From Bryobacteraceae bacterium (GTDB lineage: Bacteria; Acidobacteriota; Terriglobia; Bryobacterales; Bryobacteraceae), in contig JADGHK010000148.1 of NCBI GenBank assembly GCA_019686145.1, forward strand, positions 1 to 6,420: a stretch of DNA of 6,420 nucleotides. Reading direction: 5' to 3'. Shown in pieces: positions 1 through 6,420 of this stretch. The first letter of the stretch is position 1. Each line of letters starts with the position of its first letter. The notes below the pieces were generated by a model, which saw nothing but the letters and a program-made list of their open reading frames with translations, was not told the origin of the DNA and did not search any database. Made by a program: the position numbers and the translations under genes.

Positions 1-639
1 CGCCCCGGGCTTTGTTTTCACCAGGAAGAAGATCGTCTCGTCAGGCTGTAAGACCGGCGTGTAGTTGAGCGCATTTTTGAAGCTGGTGAAGATATAGGGT
101 GATGTAGTGAAAGAGCGTATTCCGTGCGTAAGACCCACAATCTTTGCCCTGCGGCCGCTGATTTCTACGGTGTCCCCGATCCCCTTAACTCCAAGCTTCG
201 ATAGATACAGCTCATCCACCATGACGGCGTTTTCGGCCTTCAACGCCTCGATTGAGCCCGACACGATGTTCCACGGGCGCCCCATCCCGCCTTCCGGCGA
301 AAAACCGACAATCATGACCGCCTCTGAGGAACCGGAAGGAAGCTTCCAGGGCACCCATGCCAGGATGTAGCGATCCACCCGTTCGACCCCCGGCACCTGC
401 AGGGCCTTCCACCGGTTTGCTTCAAGCAGCGGCGTACCCGCATTCACATGAGGGATGTCCGGCGCCGAGAGCCACAGGTCTGCGCCCGATCGATCGACAA
501 CGTTCGCAGCGGTCTCGACGAAGTTCAGGAACAGGCCGAACTGCACCAGCATGAGCACCAGTGAAAACACGATGCCCACAAGAGTTACGGCCAGCCGGAC
601 CTTATCGTAAAAAAGGTTCTTCCATGCAAGTACGCCCAC
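1..639 (-). CDS. ABC transporter permease, DevC-like (FtsX/MacB type), N-terminal part
   Basis: Reading the minus strand from a GTG at 639-637 gives 213 codons open to the window edge, so the C-terminal part is missing. The protein starts VGVLAWKNLFYDKVRLAVTL. A hydrophobic segment at about residues 16-40 (LVGIVFSLVLMLVQFGLF) is the first membrane helix. Residues about 41-213 form a soluble domain like the MacB/DevC periplasmic core, with stretches such as SGADLWLSAPD, VMIVGFSPEGG and ENAVMVDELYLSKLG. In this family the remaining three helices follow the core domain, and the permease works with a separate ATPase and often a membrane-fusion protein to export lipids, peptides or proteins. Neither partner is visible here; they may lie to the left. 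The start is well fixed: an in-frame TGA lies six codons upstream and AGAGG sits 8 bases before the GTG. The substrate is unknown; DevC-like is a judgement from sequence style, FtsX-type permease is firmer. Confidence 0.87.
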   Translation of the reverse strand, partial: MGVLAWKNLFYDKVRLAVTLVGIVFSLVLMLVQFGLFLNFVETAANVVDRSGADLWLSAPDIPHVNAGTPLLEANRWKALQVPGVERVDRYILAWVPWKLPSGSSEAVMIVGFSPEGGMGRPWNIVSGSIEALKAENAVMVDELYLSKLGVKGIGDTVEISGRRAKIVGLTHGIRSFTTSPYIFTSFKNALNYTPVLQPDETIFFLVKTKPGA

Positions 640-647
640 TGCCCGGT

Positions 648-652
648 CCTCT
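648..652 (-). promoter_or_regulatory. Ribosome binding site of the DevC-like permease
   Basis: AGAGG on the minus strand, within CGAGAGGA, lies 8 bases upstream of the GTG at 639. It decides this non-ATG start, because a stop codon in the same frame lies just upstream and no other start codon is in between. Confidence 0.7.
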
Positions 653-710
653 CGTCAGGCCTTCCCTGATAACATCTGCATTGTTTATGGTTTGTAAAAC
701 GCTGGGTCGA

Positions 711-716
711 TGTCAA
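711..716 (-). promoter_or_regulatory. Possible -35 box (TTGACA) for the permease gene
   Basis: A perfect TTGACA is read on the minus strand, 71 bases upstream of the permease GTG in the gap between the divergent genes. The matching -10 is poor: TACAAA follows after 14 bases and CATAAA after 21, neither at the usual 16-18. The position is right for a promoter, but the assignment is tentative. I found no convincing -35/-10 pair for the plus-strand gene in the same gap. Confidence 0.3.
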
Positions 717-764
717 GCTATCGCGGTTCAACTGCACGGCCGCAACGGCGGGCAGCGACCTTCG

Positions 765-769
765 AAAGG
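765..769 (+). promoter_or_regulatory. Possible ribosome binding site of the acyltransferase-like gene
   Basis: AAAGG lies 11 bases before the GTG at 781. The spacing is a little long, but no better Shine-Dalgarno match is seen. The earlier in-frame GTG at 769 begins at the last base of this motif and has no good ribosome site of its own, which favours the start at 781. Confidence 0.4.
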
Positions 770-780
770 TGCGTAAATCC

Positions 781-2085
781 GTGGACGTCGGAAGAGTTGC
801 GAGCCTTTTTATTCATGGTACGGAGACATTCGTTCATGGGAACGAAATGTTCTTTACTCTGACTTTCGCCGAGCCGTTCGATCAGGAGCGGTTGCTGGAC
901 TCCTTCGAGCGCCTGATCTGGAGCCGGGAGAGTCTCCGGGTCCGCTTTGTGGAGGCCGGCCGCGGCTATCAATGGATTCCGTTCAGCGATGCCGATGTCC
1001 GGCGCTGTCTTACCTACCAGCGCCGGCAGTTCGAGCAGCCCGTCGCACGCGAAACGTTATTTCGCGAATATCTTCCGACCAACATGGCTCTGCCCCTTCG
1101 AGTTGCCCGCCTGGATGAGCAGAGGCTCGTGCTGGTTGTAAATCACGTTTTCGGAAACGGTCTGACCACGCTGTACTGGCTCGAGGAGTGGCTCCGGCTT
1201 TACAGCGGCGAAACGCAGCCGTCCGAGTCTTCAGAGGATGCCAGCCCGAAAGGATTTCTGAGCAGCGTAATCGAAGCCATCTCGGGCTTGATGTGGCTTA
1301 GCTGCTATTTGATCCAGTTTGTTTCCCGGGCGGGACGCCGGGCTGGCCAGGAGACGGTCGACCTCAGCCGGGGCATCCGCCCTGCGCCGCACCAAAAGGG
1401 CTACGCTGTCAAGACCTACTCGATGTCCGAACAGGAAACGGAAGCCGCGATCAAGCGGAGCCGGTCCCTCGGCCTGTCTGTCACGGAAGCGATATGCGCA
1501 GCGATGGCGGAAGCATTGCTGGAGTCTCAACCCGATAAATCGCGTGTCTGTATCTCAGTCCCGACGGATCTGGGCGCGTTCATCCCCAAATTTTCGAGAG
1601 AGCGGCCCGGAAACTATACGGGGAGCCTGATCCTGCAGATCTTCCGTGAGCGAGAAACCAAAGCGCAGGTCCGTTCCGGTTTCCAGTGGGTGCGGCGGCG
1701 CGTTAATTACTGGCTGCCCCGGCTCCTCGGCACATTCGCTGGCAGCGAGAGGAAGCTGCGCGCGAGCTTTGCGCAGAAGGCCGCCCTTCCGATTCCCGAC
1801 CGCGCTCCGTTCGAGAACTTCTCGTGCGCCGTTTCCGGCGTCGGAGTCATCCGCGAGCGGCTCATCCGGAAGTATCTGCACTCAATCTCCGCCCACACCC
1901 GAACGCAAACGATCTTTGTTTGCGCGATGACCATAAATGGCCGCATGACACTCGAAGTCAGCGTGCCTCGCGATCTCTTCGACGCCGAGGAGGCCTTTCG
2001 GGTCACGGATGCGGCGGCGGCATTGCTTTCGGGTAAGGCAATCGGGGCGAGCGCTGCTGCAAACCGCACAACGGCGCAGGCTTAG
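781..2085 (+). CDS. Condensation / wax-ester-synthase superfamily acyltransferase-like protein
   Basis: About 434 residues from the GTG at 781, or 438 from the GTG at 769. Residue numbers below count from 769. The layout fits the CoA-dependent acyltransferase / condensation fold. The N-terminal half has FAEPFDQERLLDSFERLIW (33-51) and then NHVFGNG (125-131), at the place of the HHxxxDG active-site motif. The second, catalytic His (H126) and the final Gly are kept; the first His and the Asp have become Asn. The C-terminal half has SVTEAICAAMAEAL (237-250), VPTDLGAF (264-271), a GNYTG turn (281-285) and NFSCAVSGVGV (350-360), matching the PVDLR, GN and vSN-type motifs of wax-ester synthase/DGAT and alcohol acyltransferases. 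A hydrophobic stretch at about 163-188 between the halves could touch the membrane. Members join acyl groups to alcohols, amines or carrier-bound substrates; the substrate here cannot be read. Its stop overlaps that of the convergent MATE gene. The superfamily call is fairly firm, activity is not shown. Confidence 0.75.
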   Translation: MDVGRVASLFIHGTETFVHGNEMFFTLTFAEPFDQERLLDSFERLIWSRESLRVRFVEAGRGYQWIPFSDADVRRCLTYQRRQFEQPVARETLFREYLPTNMALPLRVARLDEQRLVLVVNHVFGNGLTTLYWLEEWLRLYSGETQPSESSEDASPKGFLSSVIEAISGLMWLSCYLIQFVSRAGRRAGQETVDLSRGIRPAPHQKGYAVKTYSMSEQETEAAIKRSRSLGLSVTEAICAAMAEALLESQPDKSRVCISVPTDLGAFIPKFSRERPGNYTGSLILQIFRERETKAQVRSGFQWVRRRVNYWLPRLLGTFAGSERKLRASFAQKAALPIPDRAPFENFSCAVSGVGVIRERLIRKYLHSISAHTRTQTIFVCAMTINGRMTLEVSVPRDLFDAEEAFRVTDAAAALLSGKAIGASAAANRTTAQA

Positions 2086-3464
2086 TGGAAAGTGGTCACC
2101 GGCTCGACCGCCTCAGGGATCGCTTCCTTTGATCTCCGTGCCCAGACGCCCAGAAGCACGCACCCCACAACGATCAAGCCCAGCGAGAGGCCGGTCCAGA
2201 GGCCTCGAATTCCCCAACCTCCTGCAAACCCGAGGGCATACCCGCCTGGCAGCCCGATTGCCCAGTGCCCGAACAGGTTTGTCAACATGGGAGTCCGGGT
2301 GTCTCCAAAGCCGCGCAGAGCCCCTGTCGCGACCACCTGAAGGCCGTCGAAGAGCTGGAATAGAGCGGCGATCATCAGGATGGACATTCCCATTGTGATC
2401 ACCGTTCCGTCCGCGGTAAAGATCTGGAGCCAGTGCCGGGGAAACAGGAAGAACGACAGGCCCGCCATCGCCATGAAGCCTGCGCCGAGCAGGAGCGATG
2501 TCCACCCCGCTCTGCGCGATCCCGCCGCATCCCTTCGGCCCACTGCCTGCCCGACGCGCACCGCGGCTGCCGAGGCGATGCCGAGAGGCACCATGTACGT
2601 GACGGTCGCAATGTTCAGCACGATCTGATGAGCCGCGAGCGACACAGGGTCCGTACGCGCGGCGAGAGCGGTCGCGGCGCCGAATACGCCAACCTCGAGC
2701 GTCATCTGAAGGGAGGCCGGCAGGCCGAGGCTCATCAACCGCCGGAAGATCCGGATGTCCGGCCGAAACGAGATGCGGAACAAACCCATGTGTGCCCGCC
2801 GATCATGCAGGATCGCTGCAACGATCAGGACACCCGCCATGTAGACTCGCGAAAGGCACGTTGCCCATCCGGCCCCGACCACCCCGAGTTTGGGAGCACC
2901 CAGGTTGCCATAGATCAGCATCCAGTTGACGAGAGCGTTGATCAGGTTGGCGCTGATGAGCGCAAACATCACAACCCGAACCTGATTCATCGCCTGAAGG
3001 TAGCGCCGGAAAGCGGCATAGAGAAGCAACGGAAGCGTGCTCCACGTCACCGCCTTGAGATATGCGACCGCTTCGGGCAGAACTTGGGCATGGATGTCCA
3101 GAGCGGGCAGGTACGGCATCATCAGCCACACCAGGCCCATCAGGACCGGCGTAACGAGGAAACTCAGGTACACGCCGTGCAGCAGCGCGCGGTTGCACTC
3201 TTCGAGTCTGCCGGCGCCAAACGCCTGCGAGACAAGGGTGTCGAGCCCCAGAAGCAAACCCATGCCAAAGATGCCGATGCTGTAAAAGAGAATGCTCCCC
3301 AGACCAACAGCGCCAATCGCCCCGGCTCCAACCCGTCCTACCATGACCGTGTCCACCACGGCCATTCCCACCCAGGCGAGCTCCGACAGGACGACAGGCC
3401 CCGCCAGAGAAAGCATTGGCCCTATCTCTTGCCGAACAGCACGTCGGATGGATGTTGAGCGCAT
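2082..3464 (-). CDS. MATE family multidrug/cation antiporter (NorM-like)
   Basis: This encodes a 460-residue inner-membrane exporter of the family size, mostly hydrophobic and consistent with 12 helices in two six-helix halves. MATE pumps expel cationic drugs, dyes or metabolites in exchange for Na+ or H+. Family marks are visible: VVDTVMVG (36-43) in the first helix, GLDTLVSQAFGAG (73-85), LEVGVFGAA (256-264), AVRVGQAVGRRD (301-312) and LFDGLQVVATGALRG (371-385). The acidic residues D38, E258 and D374 match those important in NorM (Asp36, Glu255 and Asp371 of the Vibrio proteins, from memory), so a working ion-coupled pump is likely. The ATG at 3464 puts D38 at the family-typical distance from the start, and no other start codon lies in frame back to the Lon stop. 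No clear Shine-Dalgarno is seen. It lies 38 bases after lon on the same strand with no terminator between, so co-transcription is likely. Its TAA interlocks with the stop of the convergent gene. The substrate cannot be told. Confidence 0.95.
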   Translation of the reverse strand: MRSTSIRRAVRQEIGPMLSLAGPVVLSELAWVGMAVVDTVMVGRVGAGAIGAVGLGSILFYSIGIFGMGLLLGLDTLVSQAFGAGRLEECNRALLHGVYLSFLVTPVLMGLVWLMMPYLPALDIHAQVLPEAVAYLKAVTWSTLPLLLYAAFRRYLQAMNQVRVVMFALISANLINALVNWMLIYGNLGAPKLGVVGAGWATCLSRVYMAGVLIVAAILHDRRAHMGLFRISFRPDIRIFRRLMSLGLPASLQMTLEVGVFGAATALAARTDPVSLAAHQIVLNIATVTYMVPLGIASAAAVRVGQAVGRRDAAGSRRAGWTSLLLGAGFMAMAGLSFFLFPRHWLQIFTADGTVITMGMSILMIAALFQLFDGLQVVATGALRGFGDTRTPMLTNLFGHWAIGLPGGYALGFAGGWGIRGLWTGLSLGLIVVGCVLLGVWARRSKEAIPEAVEPVTTFH

Positions 3465-3502
3465 ACCACCATCATCGGAGATTCGGCGCGGCCCGCGGCA
3501 GC

Positions 3503-5854
3503 TCAGGTGGTGAGAGCGAGCCTTTCTGTAAGAGCCGGGATCGCCGCCGCTATGACGTCTTCAATCTTTTCGACGAAGATAAACTCAAGATCCTTGCGTG
3601 CGTAGTCCGGCACCAGGCGGAGGTCTTTCTCGTTGGGTTTCGGAAGGATAATTCGATGGATGCCGGCTCTCCGCGCGGCGAGCACCTTTTCCTTGATGCC
3701 GCCGATCGGCAGCACCAAACCGGTCAGCGTAATCTCGCCGGTCATCGCGGTATCGCCGCGCACGGGGTTGCCCGTATAGAGCGACGCCAGCGCAGCGGCG
3801 GCGGTGATGCCTGCCGAGGGGCCATCCTTTGGAATCGCGCCCGCGGGCACGTGAATATGGACGCCTGCCTTGCTGAACTTCTCCCTGTCAATGCCCAATT
3901 CATCCGCATGCGCCCAGACATAACTCTGTGCCGTGCGCACCGACTCCTGCATGACATCGCCGAGCTGTCCGGTCAGCGTAAGTCCCTTGCCATCCGGCAG
4001 TAGGGTGGCTTCGATATACAGAACCTCGCCCCCGGATTCCGTCCACGCAAGCCCCGTCGCAACGCCTGGAGGCAGCGACCGCCGCACCTTCTCAAGCATG
4101 AAGATTTCGGGACCGAGCATGTCGGGCAGTTCGTCCTGGGACACAACCACGCGTTCTGTTCGGCCCTCGGCAAAGCGCAAGGCCACCTTCCGCGCGATTC
4201 TTGCAATCTGCCTCTCCAGCTGGCGCAGCCCCGCCTCGCGCGTGTAGCGTGCGATGATCGTCTCCAGCGTCGGATCGGGGAACTCAATCTGATCCGGCTT
4301 CAGTCCGGCTTCCTTGACCTGCTTCGGAATCAGATAGCGCTTTGCAATTTCGACCTTCTCCTCGCTGGTATAGCCTTCGAGCGTCAGCATTTCCATCCGG
4401 TCCAGCAGCGGGCCCGGAATGGTGGCGAGCGAGTTCGCCGTCGTGATGAAGAACACGGACGAGAGATCGAACGGGAGATCGAGGTAGTTATCGCGGAAGC
4501 TCTTGTTTTGCTCCGGATCGAGGATCTCAAGCAGAGCCGCGGCAGGATCGCCGCGGAAATCCCGGCCAAGCTTATCAACCTCGTCCAGCATCAGCACGGG
4601 ATTCTTGGCGCCCGCGCGCCGGATGGCCTGGATGATCCGCCCCGGCATCGCTCCAATGTAGGTCCGCCGGTGTCCTCGCAGTTCGGCTTCGTCGTGGAGT
4701 CCGCCGAGACTCATGCGCTCGAACTTGCGGCCAATGGCCCGCGCGATCGATTGCCCCAGCGACGTTTTTCCTACGCCCGGAGGCCCGACGAAACACAGAA
4801 TCGGGGCCTTCGCCTCCGGATTGAGCTTCATCACGCCAAGGTGCTCAAGGATACGCTTCTTCACGTCGTCAAGGTCGTAGTGATCCTGATCGAGAATCTC
4901 GCGCGCTTTTTGAATGTCGAGATAGTCCTCGGTTCGCTCCATCCACGGCAGTTCGAGGATGAAGTCCAGATAGCCGCGAATCAGGCTGTGTTCAGGAGCG
5001 GCAGCGGGCAGGCGCTCGAGGCGGGACAGCTCGCGCTCGGCCTCGCTTCGTACGTCATCCGGCAGATTCTTATTTTTCAGCCGCTCCCGCAGAGCGTCCA
5101 CCTCGGCCTGTTCGGGGTTCTGCTCTCCCAGCTCCTGCTGGATCGCGCGCAATTGCTGCCGCAGCAGATACTCCCGCTGCTCGCGCGTCATCTCGGAGCG
5201 GGCCTGGTCGGCAATCTTTGTGCGCAGCTCGAGTATCTCAATCTCCTGGGCGAGGTACGAGTGCATCAGCCGCAGCGCCTCCGCCCTGGTATTGGCTTCA
5301 AGCAGCGCCTGTTCCTTTGGAAGGTCGAGTGTCAGAACAGAGGCCAGGAGGTAGACGAGGCGCAGCGGGTCCTCAGTCTCAGCGAAGATACGGTTGAAAT
5401 CGATCGCCGCTCCAGGCTGCGCGAGCGCCATGGCCCGTACGGCCAGATCAATAATGGCGCGCTTCAGAGCCTCCACCTCGGGGCCGGTGTCGGACTGCAC
5501 AGGCATTGGGGCCACTGCCGCCCGCAAGTATGGGTCGACGCTTACAAGGCTCTCGAGTCGGACCCGTTCCTCTCCGAGCACCAGCAGTTCCATTCCGTTC
5601 GGCGTCGGCCGCGCCATCTTCTTGATCACTGCTTTGGTGCCGACATCAAACAAGTCCTCTCGCCGCGGATTCTCAGTCGTAGCGGAACGCTGCGCCACCA
5701 GTACGACTTCCTTCTCCTCTGTTGCAAGAGCTGCCTCCGCCGCGGCGATGGATGTCGGCCTGCCGACCGAGAACGGCATCAAAAGCCCCGGGAATAGCAC
5801 GGTGTTCCGCAGAGGCAGAAGGGGCAAAGTCTGGACGTCCGCTGAAGGGTTCAA
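3503..5854 (-). CDS. lon: ATP-dependent protease Lon (endopeptidase La)
   Basis: This 783-residue cytoplasmic protease unfolds and degrades damaged or short-lived proteins; E. coli Lon has 784. The N-terminal substrate-binding domain runs from about 9 to 205 (LPLLPLRNTVLFPG), followed by a helical coiled-coil linker to about 320. The AAA+ domain has Walker A GPPGVGKTS (357-365, K363), Walker B LMLDEVDK (421-428, D424/E425), sensor-1 N474, an arginine finger at R486 (LLDRMEM) and sensor-2 region REAGLRQLER (539-548). The protease domain, from about 590, has the Ser/Lys dyad S680 in PKDGPSAG and K723 in PIGGIKEK, 43 residues apart as in E. coli S679/K722. All active parts are intact. The start is TTG, overlapping the hsp20 stop in TTGA, with GGAGG 5 bases upstream. 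The first in-frame ATG (codon 26) would remove the conserved N-terminal motif. Translation is probably coupled to hsp20. Lon is often heat-induced, but no heat-shock promoter is within the window. Confidence 0.97.
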   Translation of the reverse strand: MNPSADVQTLPLLPLRNTVLFPGLLMPFSVGRPTSIAAAEAALATEEKEVVLVAQRSATTENPRREDLFDVGTKAVIKKMARPTPNGMELLVLGEERVRLESLVSVDPYLRAAVAPMPVQSDTGPEVEALKRAIIDLAVRAMALAQPGAAIDFNRIFAETEDPLRLVYLLASVLTLDLPKEQALLEANTRAEALRLMHSYLAQEIEILELRTKIADQARSEMTREQREYLLRQQLRAIQQELGEQNPEQAEVDALRERLKNKNLPDDVRSEAERELSRLERLPAAAPEHSLIRGYLDFILELPWMERTEDYLDIQKAREILDQDHYDLDDVKKRILEHLGVMKLNPEAKAPILCFVGPPGVGKTSLGQSIARAIGRKFERMSLGGLHDEAELRGHRRTYIGAMPGRIIQAIRRAGAKNPVLMLDEVDKLGRDFRGDPAAALLEILDPEQNKSFRDNYLDLPFDLSSVFFITTANSLATIPGPLLDRMEMLTLEGYTSEEKVEIAKRYLIPKQVKEAGLKPDQIEFPDPTLETIIARYTREAGLRQLERQIARIARKVALRFAEGRTERVVVSQDELPDMLGPEIFMLEKVRRSLPPGVATGLAWTESGGEVLYIEATLLPDGKGLTLTGQLGDVMQESVRTAQSYVWAHADELGIDREKFSKAGVHIHVPAGAIPKDGPSAGITAAAALASLYTGNPVRGDTAMTGEITLTGLVLPIGGIKEKVLAARRAGIHRIILPKPNEKDLRLVPDYARKDLEFIFVEKIEDVIAAAIPALTERLALTT

Positions 5855-6213
5855 CTTGTCCTCCCCCCGTCAGTCGAGAGCCGTACCAGCAAGATTCCAT
5901 TCCGGAACTCGATGGTCCACCTGGCCTGGTCCAGTTCGCAGGGAAGTTCGACGGACCGCTGAAAACGGCTATAAGCGATCTCCATGGAAAAGTGCGTCGC
6001 GCCCTCTTCCACGAGCCAATCGCGTCGCACTCCCGCCACTTGCACGCGGCAGCCCTGCACGGAAATGTTGATATCCTCGGGCAGTACGCCAGCGAGCTCG
6101 AACTTGAGAATCCAGCCGCCGTCGCGGGTGTTGTAGATGTCGACTGCAGGCTGCCAGACGGTTTCTGTTCCGGAAGCGCCCGAAAAGAACATGCTGAAGG
6201 GTTTTGGCTTCAT
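5851..6213 (-). CDS. Small heat-shock protein, Hsp20/alpha-crystallin family
   Basis: A 120-residue ATP-independent holdase that binds unfolding proteins in the cytoplasm. The alpha-crystallin domain fills about residues 18-113: WQPAVDIYNTRDG (20-32), FELAGVLPEDINISVQG (38-54), FSMEIAYSRFQRSVELP (75-91) and the closing signature IEFRNGILLVRL (101-112), matching the family AxxxnGvL pattern. The N-terminal arm is only about 18 residues, and the tail after the domain (STDGGRTS) has no I-x-I/V motif. That motif normally docks into neighbouring subunits, so the oligomer may be small or atypical. The ATG at 6213 comes 4 bases after the stop of the HtrA-like gene, with no good Shine-Dalgarno, suggesting re-initiation by ribosomes finishing the upstream gene. 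Its TGA overlaps the lon start. The order protease, small chaperone, Lon suggests joint control of protein quality under stress. Confidence 0.92.
   Translation of the reverse strand: MKPKPFSMFFSGASGTETVWQPAVDIYNTRDGGWILKFELAGVLPEDINISVQGCRVQVAGVRRDWLVEEGATHFSMEIAYSRFQRSVELPCELDQARWTIEFRNGILLVRLSTDGGRTS
5860..5864 (-). promoter_or_regulatory. Strong ribosome binding site deciding the TTG start of lon
   Basis: GGAGG, within a longer run GGGGGGAGGA on the minus strand, lies 5 bases before the TTG at 5854 and inside the last codons of hsp20. It is the best Shine-Dalgarno match I found for any of the genes here and the main reason to accept TTG as the lon start. Confidence 0.85.
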
Positions 6214-6217
6214 GTTT

Positions 6218-6420
6218 CTATCGGGCTGGCGGCTCCACTGGAATGAACGTTGATTGCCCCCTTCTATTTACAAGGAGGACCACCGTGCTGTTCCGGAACT
6301 GTTGGGCGAGTCTGCGGAAGGCCTGGGGACTCCGGACAGGTTGGCGATTCAGTTCCTGAATCACGTCGCCGGGGCGAAGTCCGGCGGCGAAAGCCTCGGA
6401 CGCGGGCCTGACCGATGTTA
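6218..6420 (-). CDS. HtrA/DegP-type serine protease, C-terminal PDZ domain (partial)
   Basis: On the minus strand, entering from the right edge, 66 codons lead to a TAG at 6220-6218. The reading includes TSVRPASEAFAAGLRPGDVI, then QELNRQPVRSPQAFRRLA and TVVLLVNRRGQSTFIPVE. This is the pattern of the last PDZ domain of Do/HtrA proteases: a xSxAxxAGLRxGDVI carboxylate-binding/turn segment, a VNRxPV-like strand and a closing strand ending in a hydrophobic-PVE tail. These enzymes degrade or hold misfolded proteins in the periplasm, and the PDZ domains bind substrate C-termini. The catalytic domain is outside the window, so activity cannot be judged, and another PDZ protease is possible. The stop is 4 bases from the hsp20 ATG, so the two genes almost surely share a transcript. 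The reading has no in-frame start inside the window because it is only the end of a longer gene. Confidence 0.85.
   Translation of the reverse strand, partial: TSVRPASEAFAAGLRPGDVIQELNRQPVRSPQAFRRLAQQFRNSTVVLLVNRRGQSTFIPVEPPAR

Noticed and set aside
107..370. Plus-strand open frame of 87 codons opposite the permease
   Set aside because: The minus strand here gives a clean FtsX/DevC-like permease, so the plus frame is a shadow.
640..780. Promoter of the plus-strand acyltransferase-like gene
   Set aside because: Candidates such as TTGTAA at 692-697 have no acceptable -10 at the right distance, so no plus-strand promoter is claimed.
2433..3458. Plus-strand open frame of 341 codons opposite the MATE gene
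   Set aside because: The product is very rich in Arg, His, Gln and Pro with no recognisable domain, and lies wholly inside a clear MATE gene. It is a frame shadow of GC-rich coding DNA.
4508..5797. Plus-strand open frame of 429 codons opposite lon
   Set aside because: It covers the AAA+ and N-terminal parts of an intact lon. The translation shows no known motif, and open antisense frames are common opposite GC-rich genes.
5394..6246. Plus-strand open frames across the lon start and hsp20
   Set aside because: They cross the lon-hsp20 junction opposite well-supported genes and show no family pattern.
6270..6359. AAGGAGG followed by a GTG at 6285 on the plus strand
   Set aside because: It looks like a ribosome site, but the frame ends after 25 codons and lies opposite the HtrA-type PDZ coding region.
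1..6420. tRNA, rRNA, CRISPR, transposon ends, integration sites, riboswitches
   Set aside because: Nearly all bases are accounted for by coding sequence, and I saw no repeat array, terminal inverted repeat, target duplication or tRNA-like sequence. A covariance-model search could still find a short RNA in the 640-780 gap.

Overview
The window is GC-rich bacterial DNA, packed with genes on both strands. It holds six protein genes, two of them cut by the window edges. I see no RNA gene, insertion sequence, CRISPR array, tandem repeat or prophage gene. The gene content (HtrA/Do protease, small heat-shock protein and Lon in a row, plus a DevC-like ABC permease and a condensation-fold acyltransferase) and the protein style resemble soil Acidobacteriota such as the Solibacter/Bryobacter group. 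That placement is a judgement from memory, not a search result.

Right part (2082-6420, all minus strand, so read from right to left): a tight operon-like run. It starts with the last 66 residues of an HtrA/DegP-type serine protease (a PDZ domain). Four bases later comes a 120-residue Hsp20 chaperone. Its stop overlaps the TTG start of a full-length Lon protease (783 residues, both active centres intact). After a 38-base gap comes a 460-residue MATE multidrug transporter. The first three genes form a protein-quality-control set: envelope protease, cytoplasmic holdase and cytoplasmic ATP-dependent protease. The MATE pump may be co-transcribed with them. The promoter of the run lies outside the window.

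Left part (1-2085): two divergent genes share a gap of about 140 bases. On the minus strand is the N-terminal 213 residues of an ABC-transporter permease of the FtsX/MacB type, closest in style to DevC. On the plus strand is a protein of about 434 residues with the fold signature of the condensation / wax-ester-synthase acyltransferase superfamily, whose HHxxxDG motif has become NHxxxNG. This gene meets the MATE gene tail to tail, and the two stop codons overlap in the four bases TTAG.

The window mostly holds recognisable families. The parts that most merit a second look are the acyltransferase with the altered motif, its divergent partner permease, and the four-gene proteostasis/efflux run with its unusual start and stop junctions.
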